Assembly (NCBI RefSeq): GCF_003001905.1
Contig: NZ_PVNE01000005.1
Location: forward strand, 62,001-126,000
Length of the DNA: 64,000 nt
Reading direction: 5' to 3'
Source of the DNA: Planifilum fimeticola
Lineage (GTDB): Bacteria; Bacillota; Bacilli; Thermoactinomycetales; DSM-44946
Within the stretch, counting starts at the first letter, position 1; each line of letters begins with the position of its first letter. The notes under the pieces were generated by a model that did no database searches, was not told the origin of the DNA, and saw only the letters and a list, made by a program, of their open reading frames with translations. Position numbers and translations under genes: made by a program. Shown in pieces: positions 9,381-16,843 of this stretch.

Positions 9381-9525
9381 GGGAATCCCTCAAGGGGATT
9401 CCTCGACCGCCGCGGGGCGCCTCCGAAGGGGACTCAGGCTTTCGGAGCGTCCTGCTTCCAAAAATAAAAATCACCCCTCGAGCCTTTGCAGGAATTTCCT
9501 GCGGCTGCCTGAAGGGGTGTTTCTG
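9381..9525. terminator. Terminator-like inverted repeats between convergent ylbP and gerR
   Basis: Two hairpins lie between the converging genes. The first is GGGAATCCC-TCAA-GGGGATTCC directly after the ylbP stop. The second pairs ATCACCCCT near 9470 with AGGGGTGTTT near 9515. Either could end transcription from both sides. Neither has a long T run, so the call is moderate. Confidence 0.45.
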
Positions 9526-9574
9526 TCTCCGGTCAAGTGGCAAGACTTCCTTCCGCCGGGCATCTCCGGCGAAA

Positions 9575-10177
9575 TCATTTGTCGACCCGTTCCAGATTTC
9601 CGTTTTCCTCCATACGAAATTTCGGTTTGTTCTCCTCCTGCTCTTCTTCCAACAAGGCCAACTTCCGAGCCCGGTCCATGATCTGAATCAGGGTTTTGTA
9701 ATCGTCGTTTACGGTCTGATAATCCGTCTCCACATGGTCGAGACGGTTTTTCATCTCTTCGTTCTCTTTGACAAGCTGTTCAATTTTCTCTTCCCGTTGC
9801 TTCAGTTCCTTCTCCAATTCCTTTTGTCTTTTGCGCAACTCCGCCACTTCATTTTTGTGGCGTCTCAAATAGCGGATGATCGCATCCAGGGAGGATAACG
9901 CCTCTTGGTCTCCCTGCAACTGACCCGAAAGACGCGATCGCCCGGTCTGATTCCGCTTCTGGCGTTGAGCTTTGGCGATTTGAATGGCGGCTTCGTATTT
10001 CTTTCGGACACAGCTGTTCCAGCGGAAGCCGCAGGCGGCGGGAGTCCTGCCCAATTTTTCAGCCACTTCTTCAAAGGCTGCCAACTGGGTGCTCCCCTCC
10101 CGAATATGGCGTAGAGTCACCTCCGCCAACACCAAATCGTCATCGGGTGTCCAAGCGTCCTGTCTCTTTACAGCCAT
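9575..10177 (-). CDS. gerR: RsfA-family sporulation transcription regulator GerR/YlbO
   Basis: A 200-residue protein whose first 70 residues are a Myb/SANT-like DNA-binding domain ([20 protein letters not shown], then [19 protein letters not shown]), the signature of the RsfA family. Residues about 105-165 form a long charged coiled coil. Family members YlbO/GerR and RsfA tune sigma-E/sigma-F regulons in B. subtilis. The open frame continues to 10384, but the ATG at 10177 has GGAGG upstream and starts the conserved domain (MAVKRQDAW). Its length is close to YlbO (about 193) rather than RsfA (about 258), and ylbP next door supports YlbO. Confidence 0.88.
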   Translation of the reverse strand: MAVKRQDAWTPDDDLVLAEVTLRHIREGSTQLAAFEEVAEKLGRTPAACGFRWNSCVRKKYEAAIQIAKAQRQKRNQTGRSRLSGQLQGDQEALSSLDAIIRYLRRHKNEVAELRKRQKELEKELKQREEKIEQLVKENEEMKNRLDHVETDYQTVNDDYKTLIQIMDRARKLALLEEEQEENKPKFRMEENGNLERVDK

Positions 10178-10258
10178 ACACTTAACCTCCCGTGTCATTC
10201 GACCCATTCCGCCCAGCTGGGTTTTTGTTCTATATTTTATGCATCTGATATAAAACGT

Positions 10259-10286
10259 AGTATATGTAACTATTAAATTTATTGCC
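10259..10286 (-). promoter_or_regulatory. Candidate sigma-E-type promoter of gerR
   Basis: On the minus strand CATATACT (10266-10259) matches seven of eight bases of the sigma-E -10 consensus CATACAnT. GGCAATA (10286-10280) lies 13 bases upstream as a possible -35 element. It sits about 80 bases before the gerR start. In B. subtilis ylbO belongs to the sigma-E regulon (known); the promoter here is inference from the match. Confidence 0.4.
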
Positions 10287-10408
10287 GAATCGGCTTGTAT
10301 ATATACTCGGGAAAGGAGGAGCGAAAAAAGATCAAAAGAAACCGACGCATCCGGAGGACGGTCGGTGTTCCAGCGCTCCTTCATCTTCCCAATGAGGGGA
10401 TTGTGGCC

Positions 10409-11194
10409 TCAAGGGGATTTTTTTGTCCCGGTGCTTTTTTTCAGAAATGCCTCCACGGCGGTGCGATGCTCCGGCGTCTCCCACAGCCGGGCGCAGGACC
10501 GGCTTTCCAGTTCGGCCATCTCGTGCCGCGACATCCCTCCTCGTCGAACCCGATTGGCGATGGCGAGATATTCCCGAATGACGCCGAGGGGAGCCGATGC
10601 AACCCGTTCGGCGAAATCCCAGGCGGCCCCTGCAAACTCCTCCCCGTTCGGAAAGACCCGATCGACCAGACCGATGCGAAGCGCAGTCTCGCTGTCGATC
10701 ACCTCACCGGTCAACAGCAGGTAAAGGGCATCGCTCCGTTTCAGCAGCGACAGCAAGCGGGTCCCTCCGCCCCATCCCGACGTGATGCCCAGTCGAACCT
10801 GAATAAAACCGAAGCGGGCCCGATCCGAAGCCAGGCGAAAATCGCAGCTGACGGCGATTTCACACCCGCCCCCCACGGCGGTACCCTCGACGGCGGCGAT
10901 GGTCGGTTTCCCCAAATCCTGAAGTTCCAGGAGAAGACGTCCCATCCGGGCCATCACCGGATAAATCTCCTCTTCCCGGGTCAACCGGTGAAATTCGCTC
11001 AGATCCCCCCCGGAAACAAAGGCATGACGATCCCCCGTCAACATGACGGCTTTGATCGCGTCATCCTCCCGCCACTCCCGGAGCACTTCCTCCAATTCAT
11101 CCATCATCCGGAGATTGACCGCATTTCTCACCTCCGGCCGGTGAAAGCGGATATGTCCGATGCCGCGATGGCGATCCAGCTGAATGGTTTCCAT
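10409..11194 (-). CDS. Enoyl-CoA hydratase/isomerase family protein
   Basis: A 261-residue crotonase-fold protein: IGHIRFHRPEVRNAVN, HAFVSGGDLSEFHRL and VEGTAVGGGCEIAVSCDFRLA form the usual oxyanion hole, and FGFIQVRLGITSGWGGGTRL is the active-site loop. The ATG at 11194 has GGGGAGGAA upstream; the open frame extends further but unsupported. It is a second crotonase in this neighbourhood, distinct from YngF, and not part of that operon because gerR and ylbP lie between. Its acyl-CoA substrate cannot be told. The GGG in the loop where many hydratases have GAGG is a mild divergence. Confidence 0.85.
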   Translation of the reverse strand: METIQLDRHRGIGHIRFHRPEVRNAVNLRMMDELEEVLREWREDDAIKAVMLTGDRHAFVSGGDLSEFHRLTREEEIYPVMARMGRLLLELQDLGKPTIAAVEGTAVGGGCEIAVSCDFRLASDRARFGFIQVRLGITSGWGGGTRLLSLLKRSDALYLLLTGEVIDSETALRIGLVDRVFPNGEEFAGAAWDFAERVASAPLGVIREYLAIANRVRRGGMSRHEMAELESRSCARLWETPEHRTAVEAFLKKSTGTKKSP

Positions 11195-11313
11195 GATTCC
11201 TCCCCACCTTGCGAAAGAATGAAACGGATGTTTTCTCATGCCCGGAAAAGGGGCATCATACGCGACACGCCCTTTCCGGCTCCGGCGAGACGAAACTGTC
11301 AAAAAGCCGTCGC

Positions 11314-11342
11314 TTGATCCCCGTTTGTCCCAAGTATATAAT
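11314..11342 (+). promoter_or_regulatory. Sigma-A-type promoter for the DUF2626 gene
   Basis: TTGATC at 11314-11319 and TATAAT at 11337-11342 are separated by 17 bases. The direction is plus, toward the small membrane protein gene at 11602, leaving a 5' leader of roughly 250 bases. Confidence 0.6.
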
Positions 11343-11347
11343 AAGTC

Positions 11348-11601
11348 TGTAATCCGGGACGGGAAAAGGATGAGCCCCCACGGGCTTCACGGCCGGATCA
11401 GCGGCGCTCCCGACATCCTCCTGCGGAAGGCATGAAATTCGGCCGATCGGACCAGCCTAAACCTTGCCACCGGTTTGGAGCGGCCTTCCGGCACGCCGGA
11501 GAGGGCACAGGCCAAGCGGCTCCCATTCGCCCATTCACAGCAGCAAACCTCAAAAGAAAAAAAGCCCGTCAGGGGCTCGATATTCGGAAGGAGTGGAACC
11601 C
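11348..11601 (+). other. Long untranslated leader of the DUF2626 gene
   Basis: About 250 GC-rich bases separate the promoter at 11314-11342 from the start codon. Short inverted repeats are visible, for example AGCCCCCACGGGCTT near 11371 and AGCCCGTCAGGGGCT near 11562. I do not recognise a known riboswitch class, T-box or housekeeping RNA in it. Confidence 0.35.
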
Positions 11602-11835
11602 ATGGACCGCATGTTTCGCGTCCTCGGCTTTTGGACCTTTGTTATCGCTTTGATGTTTCTCGCGGGACAGTTGTACACCCCCGCCCTGCTGTTCTTCGTG
11701 CAGACGGCGCTCTTCGTCATTCTCGGCTACATGGGCTTCACGGAACGTACTTATATGTACCTGTTTTGGGGCTACATGATCGTCTCCTTCCTAGGGATCG
11801 TCTCCTATTCCTTCTTTATGATGCCCCAGGGATGA
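11602..11835 (+). CDS. Small membrane protein, DUF2626 family (YqgY-like)
   Basis: A 77-residue protein with about three membrane helices: FWTFVIALMFLAGQLY, ALLFFVQTALFVILGYMGF and YLFWGYMIVSFLGIVSYSFF. This is the layout of the DUF2626 family, represented by B. subtilis YqgY; the function is unknown. The ATG at 11602 follows GGAAGGAGTGG. In B. subtilis yqgY lies beside yqgX, an MBL hydrolase; a YqgX-like gene occurs here too at 16056-16697, about 4 kb away. A strong hairpin terminator follows the stop. Confidence 0.8.
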   Translation: MDRMFRVLGFWTFVIALMFLAGQLYTPALLFFVQTALFVILGYMGFTERTYMYLFWGYMIVSFLGIVSYSFFMMPQG

Positions 11836-11856
11836 TGACCAAGCTGGAGCAAATCT

Positions 11857-11887
11857 GAGGCCGGATCTTCATCCGGCCTCATTTTTG
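11857..11887 (+). terminator. Intrinsic terminator after the DUF2626 gene
   Basis: GAGGCCGGAT-CTTC-ATCCGGCCTC followed by ATTTTTG. The ten-pair stem is perfect. It overlaps the 3' end of the convergent methyltransferase gene. Confidence 0.85.
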
Positions 11888-13002
11888 TTCATTCCCCTCA
11901 AGGTAGGATGCCCCTCCCCCTTCCACTGGATGAGCACCTTGAAGACATCCCCCATTCCGCCGGGCAGAATCAGCTGTCGAACGGCCCGGTTCCGCCGGGC
12001 AACTTCGCTGAAAGGATCGGGATTTTGGTGATCCTCCAGGTAATCCAGTATGCCGGAGCGGACCAGCCAATCCCCCTGGGTGGTGTACAGGAGAGGTTTC
12101 AGCCCCGCCTCTTCACCCCAGGCCCGGAGCGCTTCAAAATTGACGTCGCTGGTGAGATCCTCCTCGCCGGGAGCCCGATAGGGGTTCCCGTGCACCCGAT
12201 GCCTGGAAAAACAGCGCAGGGTCCCCCGAGGTCGGCCGGGACCGGCCACTTCTGCCGTCTCACCGCCGTAATCGACGGTGATGACAAACCCCTTTTCCAG
12301 CCACTGCCCCAGCTCCCGCATCCAATCCCGGGCATCCAGGTTCACCTCGGCTTGCTGCCCTTCCTCCAGCCGGAGGCCGAAGCGGTGTACATAATCCTCC
12401 AGGGCGCCGGTGGACAAGGGGCCGTCCGTTTCGAAAAACCTGCCGTCGCGCCTCGTGACGTAGATCTCCCGAAGGGCTCCTTTCCTTCGCTCGATCCGGT
12501 GCACGGGAAAAGCGTCCAGCAGTTCATTGCTGACAACCACCGCGGGCATCCCTCCCGGAAGGTCGGAAAGCCGGTCCGCCCAACGGAGGGGATAGGGAGC
12601 ACCCTCCAGGCGGCGCTCCTGCAAACGGCGGTGATAGGGACTCGTTTCCACCAGACAACACATCAATTCGTCCCGGCCGATTCCTTTCTCCTTCAGTCCC
12701 TTTATCATCTGCTCCATCAGCCGTCCGTCCCCCGCTCCCACTTCCACCAGCATCCAGTGCGGATGCGGCAAAAAAAAACGGCGCATCTCTTCGAGGACGT
12801 CGCTCATCACGCGGCCGAAGAGATCTCCCACATGGGAACTGGTGTAAAAATCCCCTTCCTTGCCGATCTTGGTCCCTTCCCGACGATAATACCCCCATCG
12901 GGGGTGGTACAGGCAGAGTTCCATATACCGGCGAAAGGGGATGGCCCGGTCCGGAGATGATGCGATTTCGTCGGATATGATCCGTACCAGTTCCTCCGAC
13001 AC
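11869..13002 (-). CDS. Class I SAM-dependent methyltransferase, MidA/DUF185 family
   Basis: A 377-residue protein. Its N-terminus has IPFRRYMELCLYHPRWGYY and GKEGDFYTSSHVGDLFGRVM, and the SAM-binding motif VEVGAGDGRLMEQMIKGLKE is near residue 95, followed by VVVSNELLDAFPVHRIE. These are the conserved blocks of the DUF185/MidA (NDUFAF7) family of protein arginine methyltransferase-like proteins. Mitochondrial members act in complex I assembly; the bacterial role is not established. The start is taken as GTG at 13002, with AGGGGG upstream, giving KVSEELVRI as first residues. The open frame beyond is low-complexity Arg/Cys and is not believed. Confidence 0.82.
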   Translation of the reverse strand: MSEELVRIISDEIASSPDRAIPFRRYMELCLYHPRWGYYRREGTKIGKEGDFYTSSHVGDLFGRVMSDVLEEMRRFFLPHPHWMLVEVGAGDGRLMEQMIKGLKEKGIGRDELMCCLVETSPYHRRLQERRLEGAPYPLRWADRLSDLPGGMPAVVVSNELLDAFPVHRIERRKGALREIYVTRRDGRFFETDGPLSTGALEDYVHRFGLRLEEGQQAEVNLDARDWMRELGQWLEKGFVITVDYGGETAEVAGPGRPRGTLRCFSRHRVHGNPYRAPGEEDLTSDVNFEALRAWGEEAGLKPLLYTTQGDWLVRSGILDYLEDHQNPDPFSEVARRNRAVRQLILPGGMGDVFKVLIQWKGEGHPTLRGMNKNEAG

Positions 13003-13051
13003 CTTCTTCAGACACCCCCTTACTTCGATGCAATCCCTCGGTCCATGCCCC

Positions 13052-13573
13052 CTATTTCGGCAAAATCTCCAGGACCATCGACTCGATCTGGCCTTCTTGC
13101 ATCTGCCCCGACACCTTCCGCACCACCTTGCCCTCCGGAGAGACAAAAATGGAAGAAGGAATGGGACCGATCCCGTACAACTGGGTCACTTCCCGGTTTT
13201 GATCCAGCAGGATGGGAAAGGTCAGGTCCAGATGCCGCACGAATCCGTCCACGGTCACCCCCGTCTCGGCGATGTTGACCCCCAACACCTCCAGCCCCTT
13301 GTCCCTGTGGCGTTCGTATACCCGCTGGATAGCCGGCATTTCGTCCCGGCAGGGTTTGCACCAGGAGGCCCAGAAGTTGATCAGCACTCCTTTCCCCCTG
13401 ACTTCGCTCAACCTGACCGTCTTGCCGTCCAGGGTGGTCAGTTCGAAATCCGGGGCCGTCTGGCCGATTTCCACCGCTTCCGATTCCCCCGTCTGATAGA
13501 GGGCAAAGCCGATCAATGCCAGCATGGCAAGCATGAGCAACCTTCTGACCCAAAAACGCGTTCGTCGATTCAT
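13052..13573 (-). CDS. resA: ResA/TlpA-type thiol-disulfide oxidoreductase, membrane-anchored
   Basis: A 173-residue protein with an uncleaved N-terminal anchor (RRLLMLAMLALIGFALY) and an extracytoplasmic thioredoxin domain. The active site is FWASWCKPCRDEMP, with cysteines at 72 and 75, preceded by the ResA-type IGQTAPDFELTTLDGKTV. ResA reduces apocytochrome c haem-binding cysteines outside the membrane, receiving electrons from CcdA. Here ccdA lies two genes upstream, with a second TlpA-like gene beyond. The classic ResB/ResC partners are not in the window, so a general extracytoplasmic thiol role is equally possible. Confidence 0.85.
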   Translation of the reverse strand: MNRRTRFWVRRLLMLAMLALIGFALYQTGESEAVEIGQTAPDFELTTLDGKTVRLSEVRGKGVLINFWASWCKPCRDEMPAIQRVYERHRDKGLEVLGVNIAETGVTVDGFVRHLDLTFPILLDQNREVTQLYGIGPIPSSIFVSPEGKVVRKVSGQMQEGQIESMVLEILPK

Positions 13574-13615
13574 GGTTTCACCCGCTCGATCGTTGCTTCC
13601 TTGACGGACTAAACC

Positions 13616-13882
13616 TCAACGGCTCTTCACCAACAAATTGATGGCTTCCAGGACCAACTTTCCCGTATCTCCCGATTCTCCCTTTGCGATCTCCTCCCGG
13701 AGACAGCGCTCCAAATTTTCGCACACGATGACGGCGATGGCCCGGTCCATCGCCGAGCGAATGGCGGTCATCTGTACCACGACATCCTTGCAGTCTTTTC
13801 CTTCGTCCATCATCCGCAATACCCCGCGGACCTGCCCCTCGATCCGCCGCAGGCGCTTCAGAATGTCTTCACCGTATTCCAA
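13616..13882 (-). CDS. CsoR/FrmR-family regulator, CstR-like cysteine pattern
   Basis: An 88-residue all-helical repressor of the DUF156 (CsoR/RcnR) family: LKRLRRIEGQVRGVLRMMDE and QMTAIRSAMDRAIAVIVCENL are the family signatures. TTG at 13882 is chosen because GGGGGGAGG lies just before it. With this start the two conserved cysteines fall at residues 31 and 60, the same positions as in Staphylococcus aureus CstR. The residue four before the second cysteine, His in copper-sensing CsoR, is Asn56. That favours persulfide sensing over copper sensing (inference). It lies between ccdA and resA, which it may control. Confidence 0.85.
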   Translation of the reverse strand: MEYGEDILKRLRRIEGQVRGVLRMMDEGKDCKDVVVQMTAIRSAMDRAIAVIVCENLERCLREEIAKGESGDTGKLVLEAINLLVKSR

Positions 13883-13958
13883 TCCGCCTCCCCCCTTCAC
13901 TACGGGATAACAAGCCCACCGGCCTCATCCGACCTTGAAGGGCCTGTTCATCCCGCCG

Positions 13959-14678
13959 TCAGAATCCGGTAAATCCCCCGGTCAGCTTCGTCATCCAAGC
14001 GATGATCGCCGTCATCTGGTCGAAATAGAGAAGGATGCCGAAAAGGACCATCAGCGCGCCCCCCGCCTTCATCAACCGGTTGGAATATTTGAGGATCCAC
14101 CGGGTCCTCCCCAGGAAAAACGCCATGACGAAAAAGGGAATGGCAAAACCCAGCGTATAGGCGGTGATGTACCCCAACCCCGACGCGGGATCGGTCAGGG
14201 ACAGGGTCAGGACGGAGGCGAGGATCGGTCCCACGCAGGGCGTCCATCCGGCCGCAAATCCCATCCCGACCAGGATGGAACCGATGTATCCCAGACGGCG
14301 TTTTTGAAGGGCTCCGATCCGCACGTCCCGCATCATGAAGGAAGGCCGGAACAGCCCCAGCAAAAACAGCCCCATCACGAAGATCAGAACGCCCCCCAGC
14401 ATGCGGATCGTGTCTTGATATTCCTGAAAAAACCGTCCCAGCCAGCTGACCGAAAAGCCCAAGGCGTAGAAGATGACGGAAAAACCCAAGATGAAAAACA
14501 GCGTGTGGAACATCGTCGCCCGCCGAATCTGAAAGGATTGGGAACGATCCGTCAGCTGGCTGACGGAAACACCGGTTATGTAAGAGATGTACGAGGGATA
14601 CAAAGGGAGACAGCACGGGGAGACAAAGGAAAGCACCCCGGCTCCGAAGGCGAGCCACCACGTCACTTCCGCCACCAA
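13959..14678 (-). CDS. ccdA: CcdA-type cytochrome c biogenesis / thiol electron transporter
   Basis: A 239-residue protein with six membrane helices. The redox cysteines are in SFVSPCCLPLYPSYISY (residues about 17-33) and FAAGWTPCVGPILASVL (near 143), the two conserved Cys-Pro sites of the CcdA/DsbD-beta family. It moves electrons from cytoplasmic thioredoxin across the membrane to exported thioredoxin-fold proteins. Its likely clients are the TlpA-like protein encoded just upstream (14705-15319) and ResA downstream (13052-13573). The first site reads PCC rather than the usual PC, so one extra cysteine is present. Confidence 0.92.
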   Translation of the reverse strand: MVAEVTWWLAFGAGVLSFVSPCCLPLYPSYISYITGVSVSQLTDRSQSFQIRRATMFHTLFFILGFSVIFYALGFSVSWLGRFFQEYQDTIRMLGGVLIFVMGLFLLGLFRPSFMMRDVRIGALQKRRLGYIGSILVGMGFAAGWTPCVGPILASVLTLSLTDPASGLGYITAYTLGFAIPFFVMAFFLGRTRWILKYSNRLMKAGGALMVLFGILLYFDQMTAIIAWMTKLTGGFTGF

Positions 14679-14704
14679 TCATCCCTCCCCTCCGTTTTTC
14701 TGCC

Positions 14705-15319
14705 CTACTTCTCCTTCGTCAATTGCTCCATCAGATCAAAAATCTGTCCCCTTGACATCGCGCCCATATGCTTGTGAATAATTACTCCCTTGTCATCCAC
14801 CGCGTAGGTCACGGGAATCGATACCACGCCGTAGCGATCGGCCACCTCGCCCTTTTCATCCAACAGCACCGGGAAGGTGTACCCTTTGGAGGAAAGGTAA
14901 TCCTTCATCTTGTCCAGATCATCCGTCTCCGTCAGGTTGACCATGAGAAAATTGACACGATCCCCGTATTTTTCGTAAGCCTCCTGGATGAAGGGCATCT
15001 CCATCTTACAGGGAGGACACCAGGAGGCCCAAATGTTGATGAAGGAAGGTTTGCCGCCGTTCTTCGCCAGCTCCACCGTCTTCCCGTCCAGAGTCTTCAG
15101 CTCGAAATTGGGGGCGCGAAAGCCCTTTTGCGGCTGCTCCACGTCGCTGGACTCCTGGGGGGATGAGGAAGGGGCCTCCTCGGATTTTGCCGTGGATTCC
15201 TCGGGGGCTTTCACAGCCGGCGCCCCGTCTTCCGTTTCCCCTTTGTTTCCACCCATCCAAATCGCTCCGACCACCGCGAGGATGATCACCAGCAATATCA
15301 ATCCGTTACGCAGATTCAT
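14705..15319 (-). CDS. TlpA/ResA-like thioredoxin-fold protein with linker
   Basis: A 204-residue protein. Residues 5-23 form an N-terminal membrane anchor (LILLVIILAVVGAIWM), residues 25-65 a Glu/Ser/Pro-rich flexible linker, and the rest a thioredoxin domain with INIWASWCPPCKMEMPF (cysteines 101 and 104). The ATG at 15319 has AAAGGAG upstream and is preferred over an upstream in-frame start. It overlaps the gene before it by 14 bases. With CcdA next in line it should be an exported disulfide reductase. It resembles ResA but the linker and genomic setting mark it as a second paralogue. Confidence 0.87.
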   Translation of the reverse strand: MNLRNGLILLVIILAVVGAIWMGGNKGETEDGAPAVKAPEESTAKSEEAPSSSPQESSDVEQPQKGFRAPNFELKTLDGKTVELAKNGGKPSFINIWASWCPPCKMEMPFIQEAYEKYGDRVNFLMVNLTETDDLDKMKDYLSSKGYTFPVLLDEKGEVADRYGVVSIPVTYAVDDKGVIIHKHMGAMSRGQIFDLMEQLTKEK

Positions 15320-16040
15320 AGCGATTTCTCCTTTCGGGTCTTGCAAAAACCAAACTGCCCAACCAACCGGCGACGGCGATACCGATGAACGCCCATTGGC
15401 TCCAGGATAGGTTCAGCCAAACCGTGAGCGGCTCCCAGTCGAAATAGGACAGGATCAAAAGGCCGATTCCCCCTGCCAGGGATGTCCATGCGAAGGTCTC
15501 CCCGGGGTGCAAACGGTTCCGATTGCGCCACCACCAAAAAAGGATGACGGCAAGGAGCAGGAAACGGTAACCGTGGATCGGATGAACCCTTACCCCTTCC
15601 CCTATAAAGATACCCCAAGGCAAATCGGTGGGCTTTCCCCATTTATGAAAAATGATCGAATATCCGATCCCGGTGAAAAGGGCGACGAGGGCCGCAGCGT
15701 CCAGCCACCGGGAAAAGGGAATTTGAAGGCGCCGGAAAGCGGCGGCGAGATAAACCGCCGTGATTCCGCCCGCGACGATCGCTCCCTTGGGCGAACCGCT
15801 CAGATACAGGATGGAGGAAGGATGGTGAAGGACGGATGTCGGATCCGTTAACAGGGGGCTGATTTTATAAAGGATCAGATACAGAAGGATCGCCACGCCG
15901 AACCGCTCCGACCAAAGGGCCCGCTCTTCCGGGAGGAGTCGATCCGCCGCTTTGGCCGAAAAATAGACGAGAACGGCGACCGCCAAAGTGGCGACGGGAA
16001 GAAGAAAAGGGCCCAACCGGACGGGCTCCGCCTCAATCAA
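15306..16040 (-). CDS. Lgt-like polytopic membrane protein (prolipoprotein diacylglyceryl transferase family)
   Basis: A 244-residue protein with about seven membrane helices. The stretch GIGYSIIFHKWGKPTDLPWGIFI followed by VRVHPIHGYRFLLLAVILFW resembles the GxPT-xLPWG and HP-x-xxY blocks of Lgt, the enzyme that attaches diacylglycerol to prolipoproteins. The region around Lgt's catalytic arginines is not clearly conserved, so this looks like a paralogue with altered function. It is the first gene of the module Lgt-like, TlpA-like, ccdA, CstR-like, resA, and overlaps the next gene by 14 bases. It may help seat or modify the exported thioredoxins (inference). Confidence 0.65.
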   Translation of the reverse strand: MIEAEPVRLGPFLLPVATLAVAVLVYFSAKAADRLLPEERALWSERFGVAILLYLILYKISPLLTDPTSVLHHPSSILYLSGSPKGAIVAGGITAVYLAAAFRRLQIPFSRWLDAAALVALFTGIGYSIIFHKWGKPTDLPWGIFIGEGVRVHPIHGYRFLLLAVILFWWWRNRNRLHPGETFAWTSLAGGIGLLILSYFDWEPLTVWLNLSWSQWAFIGIAVAGWLGSLVFARPERRNRYESA

Positions 16041-16055
16041 GACTTGTTCCCTCCT

Positions 16056-16697
16056 TCACCTGAACCCGTGAAGAAAAGGATTGGCCTCCTGCTCCCGGCC
16101 GACGGTGGTTTCCGGTCCGTGTCCCGGATACACCCGGGTCTCTTCGGGCAGGACCATCAACTGATCGTGAATGGAACGCATCAGGGTGTCAAAGTCGCCG
16201 CCGGGAAGATCGGTCCGCCCGATCGAGCCGGCAAACAGCACATCGCCGCTCAACACCAATCCGTCGAGGGCGTAGGTGACGCTGCCCGGCGAGTGTCCCG
16301 GGGTATGCAGAACCCGAAAAGTTTGCCCGAAAAAGACCAGGGATTCGCCGCCGTCCAGATGATGGTCCGCCTCCCCGCAGCGGATGGGTTCCATCCCCGG
16401 CCACAATCCGGAACCGTTTTTCCGGGGATCCGTCAGCCAATCCCCTTCGAGGCGATGAATGTAAACGGGAGCTCCGGTCTTTTCCCTGACCGGCTCAACG
16501 GCCCCGATGTGATCAAAGTGGGCATGGGTCAACAGAATGGCCTCCACCTGAAGCCCCAGTTCCCCAATCCTGGACAGCACCCGATCCGGTTCCGCCCCCG
16601 GATCGACCACCACGCCGTGGCGGGAACTTTCGTCGTACAGCAAGTAACAGTTGGCCATCACCGGCCCCAAGGCATACGATTCGATGCGCACGGCCAC
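16056..16697 (-). CDS. MBL-fold metallohydrolase, YqgX/glyoxalase II-like
   Basis: A 213-residue metallo-beta-lactamase-fold hydrolase. The metal motif is LLTHAHFDHIGAVEP (His58, His60, Asp62, His63), with further ligands in LHTPGHSPGSVTYAL, LSGDVLFAGSIGRTDLPGG and VYPGHGPETTVGREQ. This is the short glyoxalase II-like group that includes B. subtilis YqgX, often annotated as hydroxyacylglutathione or thioester hydrolase. In an organism with bacillithiol (bshC is in this window) an S-acyl-bacillithiol substrate is plausible but unproven. It is followed 15 bases later by the Lgt-like gene. Confidence 0.85.
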   Translation of the reverse strand: MAVRIESYALGPVMANCYLLYDESSRHGVVVDPGAEPDRVLSRIGELGLQVEAILLTHAHFDHIGAVEPVREKTGAPVYIHRLEGDWLTDPRKNGSGLWPGMEPIRCGEADHHLDGGESLVFFGQTFRVLHTPGHSPGSVTYALDGLVLSGDVLFAGSIGRTDLPGGDFDTLMRSIHDQLMVLPEETRVYPGHGPETTVGREQEANPFLHGFR

Positions 16698-16843
16698 ACC
16701 ACCTCTCGGTCATGCTCGACTTTCTTCTATTCTACACGGCGGATTCCTGCGGATCAAAAAGGCCCATTCGGTGCGAATACATGGATTGATCCAAAGCGGT
16801 TACACTAGGAACGAACCACAGAATTCGGAAAGGAAGAAAGGCC

